A stretch of 64,000 bases of DNA from the NCBI GenBank assembly GCA_001600455.1, contig BCKC01000003.1, forward strand, positions 992,001-1,056,000, written 5' to 3'. Positions 59,413 to 64,000 of this stretch are shown here, in pieces. This DNA is from Endocalyx cinctus (lineage: Eukaryota > Ascomycota > Sordariomycetes > Amphisphaeriales > Apiosporaceae). Each line of letters begins with the position of its first letter. The stretch's first letter is position 1. The position numbers and the translations under genes are program-made. The notes below the pieces were generated by a model. It was given only the letters and a program-made list of their open reading frames with translations, was not told the origin of the DNA and did not search any database.

Positions 59413-61575
59413 GGCGCTCGTTTTCTTGACGCCACCTGGCAATGGCTGCACAGATATAAGTGACAGTGAAGGGACCGGAAATTTTTTTGGGTGAGTCATG
59501 GTTCAGGGGGAACTGTGATGGGCACGTTTTAAAGTCGCCAATAGCTGAACTTTTACTTTTTGATTCGATAAAGCGTCAGATGTCTCGGTATATGGCACTC
59601 CGAGATGTCTCACCTGTAATTTTTAAATGCAGCAAGTTATCATCGATTTAGAGAGAGCTAATTATAAGCTTCCTGGTGATGTTGGCGTGTTTAGGACCAT
59701 GGTATACTCATGTAAAATAACCGATGGGTATCGGTCTTAGAAAGTTAATCTGATTCTAACTACTCCTTTACATTATAAATAAGCAAGATCTTCTAACGTC
59801 TGACTGGTACCATGAGTCAAAACATATGAGTAACAAGATGGGTTCTCAGTTGATATCTATAACGTAAATGCATATACTGCAGGCGGCTCATACACCACAT
59901 ACTAACTTATGTACCTTGGTAGGAGGGTACCTATAAAATACACTATAAGGACATATCATCATTAAGTTCGATTAGCTCAGTCGGTCATAACACATTCTTT
60001 CCAACCTATCAATGGAATTTTCCATTAGATTAGTTATGCTACATGTACAGTATGAAAGAATGTCTTTATCCCGAAGGATGGTAGTGGTGAGCTTAATAAA
60101 GCCTAGGAGCACGGGTGCCTGCACCATCAGAGGACCCTGAGCTTGGACACTACGAACACACCTTGTTTCTTATTTATCATCTGTGACTAACATACTAAGA
60201 GAAATACGCGGATTCGACCTCCTGATAACCTTCACTCCGTGTTTATTTAGCAAGAAGAGGCAACAAGTGGGAGACGATAAGAAGACAAATTTGACATAAG
60301 ACAAGCGTAACGCCTAGTTTTAGGGACGCATAGTATTAGTCGCTACTAACCTGCGCCATCTGATTTTCTATTGTCTTCATCCCTTCCTTTCACCAAGAAG
60401 CTCAGATCTTCCTAATAATGGCTGCGAAATTCTACAAGAGTTCATGACAAATACCGACAGCGTTGAAACTCTCCTTATCGACGGAATAGAGACCGGTCAG
60501 GATCAGTAAGAGGAGCCCCCACGGGTTTTCTGGTCAATATCTGTCCACGCAGGGTCTTCAATCTGGCTGAAACTACATGTGCGGGTCGGTATGCTTTCTC
60601 GATGTTCCTTTTCCCTGATGTGAGGTTGACCTGACAATGATGTCCTGACTTGCACAGATCACCCAACGTGAAACGTGAATTTTGGAGGATAGCGTTCGGT
60701 TCTAACGAATCGGTTCGCTTCCAAGAGCGGTATACCGCCAGAGGTAACCCAACAGAAGCAAGCCGCCTGACTTCCACCCGCTCTCTCCTCCTGCGAGAAG
60801 ATATATCACGACATCAAGCCACGGAAAAACGCGTCTTGGCCTGAGCACGTATTTACTTCAAACCTTTCAAGTACGGTATTTAGCTGAGCAAGTAACCAAC
60901 TGCAGTTCCAGCGTCGCAGAACATATCGCGGCTTTGCTTGTTTACTTAGCCACGTCCGCATGGCAGACAATCAGCGCAACATGCCGGCTCTGCCGTGAGT
61001 AGGACCAGATGTCGCTTCCCGTCTTTGTTTATGCCTAGATCATTCAAAAAACTTTTCTATTTATCTCAAATTATTACACGCATAAGATCGCTCGACCGAT
61101 GGTTTCCGTGCCTTGGAAACGAACGCCACCAGCGGTGAGCGGTAACCTCGCCGTCCTCGTTGTACTACGTCCTCCCCGATGGGAAACGCCGTCAAGCGAC
61201 GCTTGGACCCTGGCTTGCGACGCTGATTCACGTATATATAAACTACGTTGCAACCCCGAATGCTTCCCCCTTGGGGAGTTTTTGTTTTTTTGGCGCATCT
61301 CTCGGCCGAAAACATAAGGCCGTCGGAGTTGGACCCGCATGATGTATAATACTGTTTCGCTTCATTCTACGCTTCATTCTACGCACAATCCGTCGGGGTA
61401 TATCGATGGACCCAAGCGTCGGCGGAGAAGAAGAAAACGGTAGATGGCACTTACGGGTAGATGAAACGAAAGAGTCAAATACTTAATTTTCTCCTATGAC
61501 TGCCTGCTATGGAGAAGTAGCGGCACTGGCGCTGAGTAAGGGGAAGTCGTTGCTTCACGTAGCACGTATATACCA

Positions 61576-61602
61576 CCTACTTACCTACTTACCTACTTAC
61601 CT
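61576..61602. repeat. ACCTACTT tandem repeat
   Basis: Three consecutive TACCTACT-type octamer units. Confidence 0.9.
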
Positions 61603-62635
61603 TTTGTTGGAGTTCTCTCTCTCCTACTTTCTGTCTCTCCAATTTACATATACAATATGCAGTACCATGTAACGAGATCTGTTCTCCCCATCTCGCTTTC
61701 CATTACCTCCGCTTATTCTTAGAAGTGAGCCACGAGGTAAGGTCTCATTCTTCGTATTCGGCTATTAGAAACCTAGGGAACCTAAGGTGACATCTCCGTC
61801 GTGGAGATCTCTCGAACGCATCCCTCTCTTGACTGGAACACCTCCATTAGAGGGAGGCGAAAAAAAAAAGAAAGGAGCCTAATAGCCAGAAATGCTAGGC
61901 AAAAAAAAAGCAGGCAAGAAAAAACAGATCTACCTCTAGTGGACCAAGAAAGCTTGTCAGTAGGCTTGATAATGTCTTTCACATATACATATGAGTAGGA
62001 TCAAACGGTTACAGCACATGTATACCTGCTAATACAATACGTGTCTCCATGCCTACCTGTGCATTCATCCTCGTGGCATTGAAAACAAGATACAAAGAGT
62101 ACGCTTTCGGGACGTAGCGAACCTCTTGTCGATCTTTTACGTCCCCAGTCTTAGATCAAATCAGGTTTGACCGCTTGGAATCATCTTCTGATGGCGTACC
62201 ATGAAAGAAAGCAAGCTCATACTACACCGTTCGTCACGTAGTACAGGGTTTACTGCTTCTCTTTCATCGCCATCTTGGCGATTGTCATGACCCAAGTTAC
62301 CTACCGGCGAGACCGAGCGGCTCGCACAGCGAGCGAGGAGGAAGCTCGGAATGTAACAGCTGATAGCTGTGACCGAGAATCGTCAACGTACAAGGTTGTG
62401 GGGTGAGCAAACCCCGACTGCAGGATATCCAGAGGTGAGAAAACCAAAAAAAAAAGTCGGGAGGGTTGAGTGAAAGGGCCAGAGTTTGTCGATACCCAAC
62501 GAAGGAGGACGATCACTCCCTACCTATGTCAAACCACGTGGTGTGGTTTCTTTCGAAAACAGGATACCGAGACTGGCTCCCGATAACCGGTGATTTGAGA
62601 AAAGAGAATAAAGACCAAAAAAATTCAATGCGATG

Positions 62636-62668
62636 AACAAAAATAAAATAAAATAAAATAAAATAAAA
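62636..62668. repeat. (AAAAT)n pentanucleotide repeat
   Basis: Six units of AAAAT in intergenic DNA. Confidence 0.9.
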
Positions 62669-64000
62669 AGGTGGGTTGGCTATAGTATAACACGATTATG
62701 GTATAGGGAGCGATTTGAGGACGTACGCACAGATGTATGTGGCTGCCATGTTGTACAGTCGTCATGCGTTGTTGCGTCTTGTCTTTGATCTGATTGAAGC
62801 GAAGCGAGCAAATCAGTTCAAGCAAGAAGAGGGATGGGGATTCACCCCACACCGACAAGGACACTCGATAGAGATGAAAAGGCGACGTCGAGATGCAGGA
62901 TCTTTTGAGTGGAATCTGTTTGTGCGTGTTTTTTTTTTTTTCCCTTTACGCAGTGACGAGCGAGGCCAAACCTTTTCGAGTTCTCGTTACCAGGTCGAGC
63001 GAAGAGCTGGGAAAGGGGACGTGCGCCAGAGCGCCGCTGCCACCTTAACGTCGCATTCGCTGGCGAAGAGATCTGTATGCGGTGGGTGTGTCTCGTCTGT
63101 GCTTAACGATGACATCTTATATCCGCTCTTTCATTGATCCGTGGATACAATTTGCGAGGCTCAAGGCTATAATAAGCAAAGAAAGAAAAATAAAAAAGAA
63201 TCCCAGCGCCTATACTAGATGGTGATGATGGGAATGGTTGGTGGCTTGCGTCCTTCTGCTTTGACCGTTACACGAACCACCGGCGGGAATCCCAATGCAG
63301 TCGAGATGATACTCAAAAAGGTATCAATGTTATGCGAATATGACTGAAAGCGTGACTAGTCCTGTATAATCGTCAGTATTAAGTATCGGCGTTTGATAAA
63401 AAGAATTCAATATTATGAGACAGACTTTATCAGAGCTTGAATTATAGGGACCTGTGCAGGCCACAGTCGATCAACCTCAGTTGGTCGACTTGCGGATATC
63501 TCAGCCGATATGGAAACCCATGTGGGCAAATTATAGTTTGTTTAGGTAGCGTACACGGTTCCGTTTACCTGAAGCCGTCGTGTTTTCAACCAGATGCAAG
63601 CAAGCTCAGGTTACGCATAGTTACCGATTCAAAGGGGGTAATAAGGCAAAATTTCCTGGTTTATCTAGATGAAATCATTCCGGTAGGCTTAAGTGCTTAA
63701 TAAGTTATACATAATGTGATGAGTAAGGTTTAACCAGAATACATCATATTGAACCCAAAAAGAAGGAAAAGAAGGAAGGAAGAGAAAGAAAAGAATGGGT
63801 AATCCAAACTTGAGCCATCTTGGCTNCCCCTTGGCAACTTCATTTACCTGCCGTATCTACTCCACCTTTCTACTCCGCATTGTAACTCACAATTTCATAT
63901 TCGACGCAACCTCGATTTTCCTTTCCCTACATGAAAACTTTCTTATGCCTTCTCATTGGGTATATACTTGCATATGCGAGCATACCCTCTCCTCATTCAC

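Larger units (their letters stand above)
59413..64000. other. large intergenic tract to window end
   Basis: 4.6 kb with simple repeats (ACCTACTT at about 61576-61602; AAAAT at 62636-62668) and one ambiguous base near 63826. Open frames such as 62715-63137 and 63437-63700 have no recognisable domain or splice context. No gene called. Confidence 0.5.

Noticed and set aside
59966..60080. TAGCTCAGTCGG resembling a tRNA A box near 59974, with a partial B-box-like GATTCGACC near 60210
   Set aside because: No acceptor or T-arm pairing could be formed and the boxes are about 230 bp apart, so it is not a tRNA and is too spread for a SINE head.

Overview
The window looks like nuclear DNA of a filamentous ascomycete (Pezizomycotina). 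Protein-coding genes are mostly split by short introns (about 45-160 nt) with GTRNGT-like donors and CTAAC/CTGAC-like branch points. Recognisable families are fungal (Clr5 domain, DUF7025 AAA+ ATPase, MDV1 mitochondrial fission adaptor, and the MPTYLCHGFRWHRR family). A Sordariomycete is my best guess, but the sequence alone does not fix the genus. About 17 supportable genes occupy 64 kb. Long AT-leaning intergenic tracts carry homopolymers and microsatellites.

Layout. 0-6.3 kb is an accessory-looking block: a Clr5-domain gene broken by an in-frame TAG, an 11-bp minisatellite, a five-exon DUF7025/AAA+ ATPase, and a small Ser-rich protein. 7.2-8.6 kb holds the Spo7 subunit of the Nem1-Spo7 lipin phosphatase. 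10.0-13.3 kb holds a convergent O-methyltransferase and short-chain dehydrogenase, which could be a small tailoring pair. 14.2-18.0 kb is a housekeeping cluster: POP5 (RNase P/MRP), GPN2 (GPN-loop GTPase) and BUB3 (spindle checkpoint); the POP5 and GPN2 stop codons lie 10 bp apart. 18.5-20.7 kb is an unrecognised acidic, Ser-rich protein with a duplicated 33-residue unit. 21.9-22.5 kb holds decayed membrane-protein fragments. 26.8-27.8 kb is a cyclin-like protein. 30.8-36.2 kb holds BCP1, chorismate mutase and MDV1. 38.9 kb is a SnoaL-like protein, 42.0 kb a conserved fungal family often called developmental regulator, 45.0-46.6 kb an RGG-rich conserved protein, 49.9-50.8 kb a Myb/SANT-like protein, 55.6 kb an intron-containing tRNA-Pro(CGG), and 58.1-59.4 kb an aldo/keto reductase of the aryl-alcohol dehydrogenase type. 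The rest is intergenic.

The genes are a typical mix of housekeeping functions (tRNA processing, Pol II assembly, mitosis, ribosomal protein chaperoning, aromatic amino-acid synthesis, mitochondrial fission, lipid regulation) and do not form one pathway. I found no CRISPR array, intact transposon, rRNA gene or secondary-metabolite backbone enzyme. The most notable observations are the amber-interrupted Clr5 and Pth11-like frames (a pattern that RIP-type C-to-T mutation could explain), the duplicated acidic unit in the unknown 18.6-20.7 kb gene, and the OMT/SDR pair.
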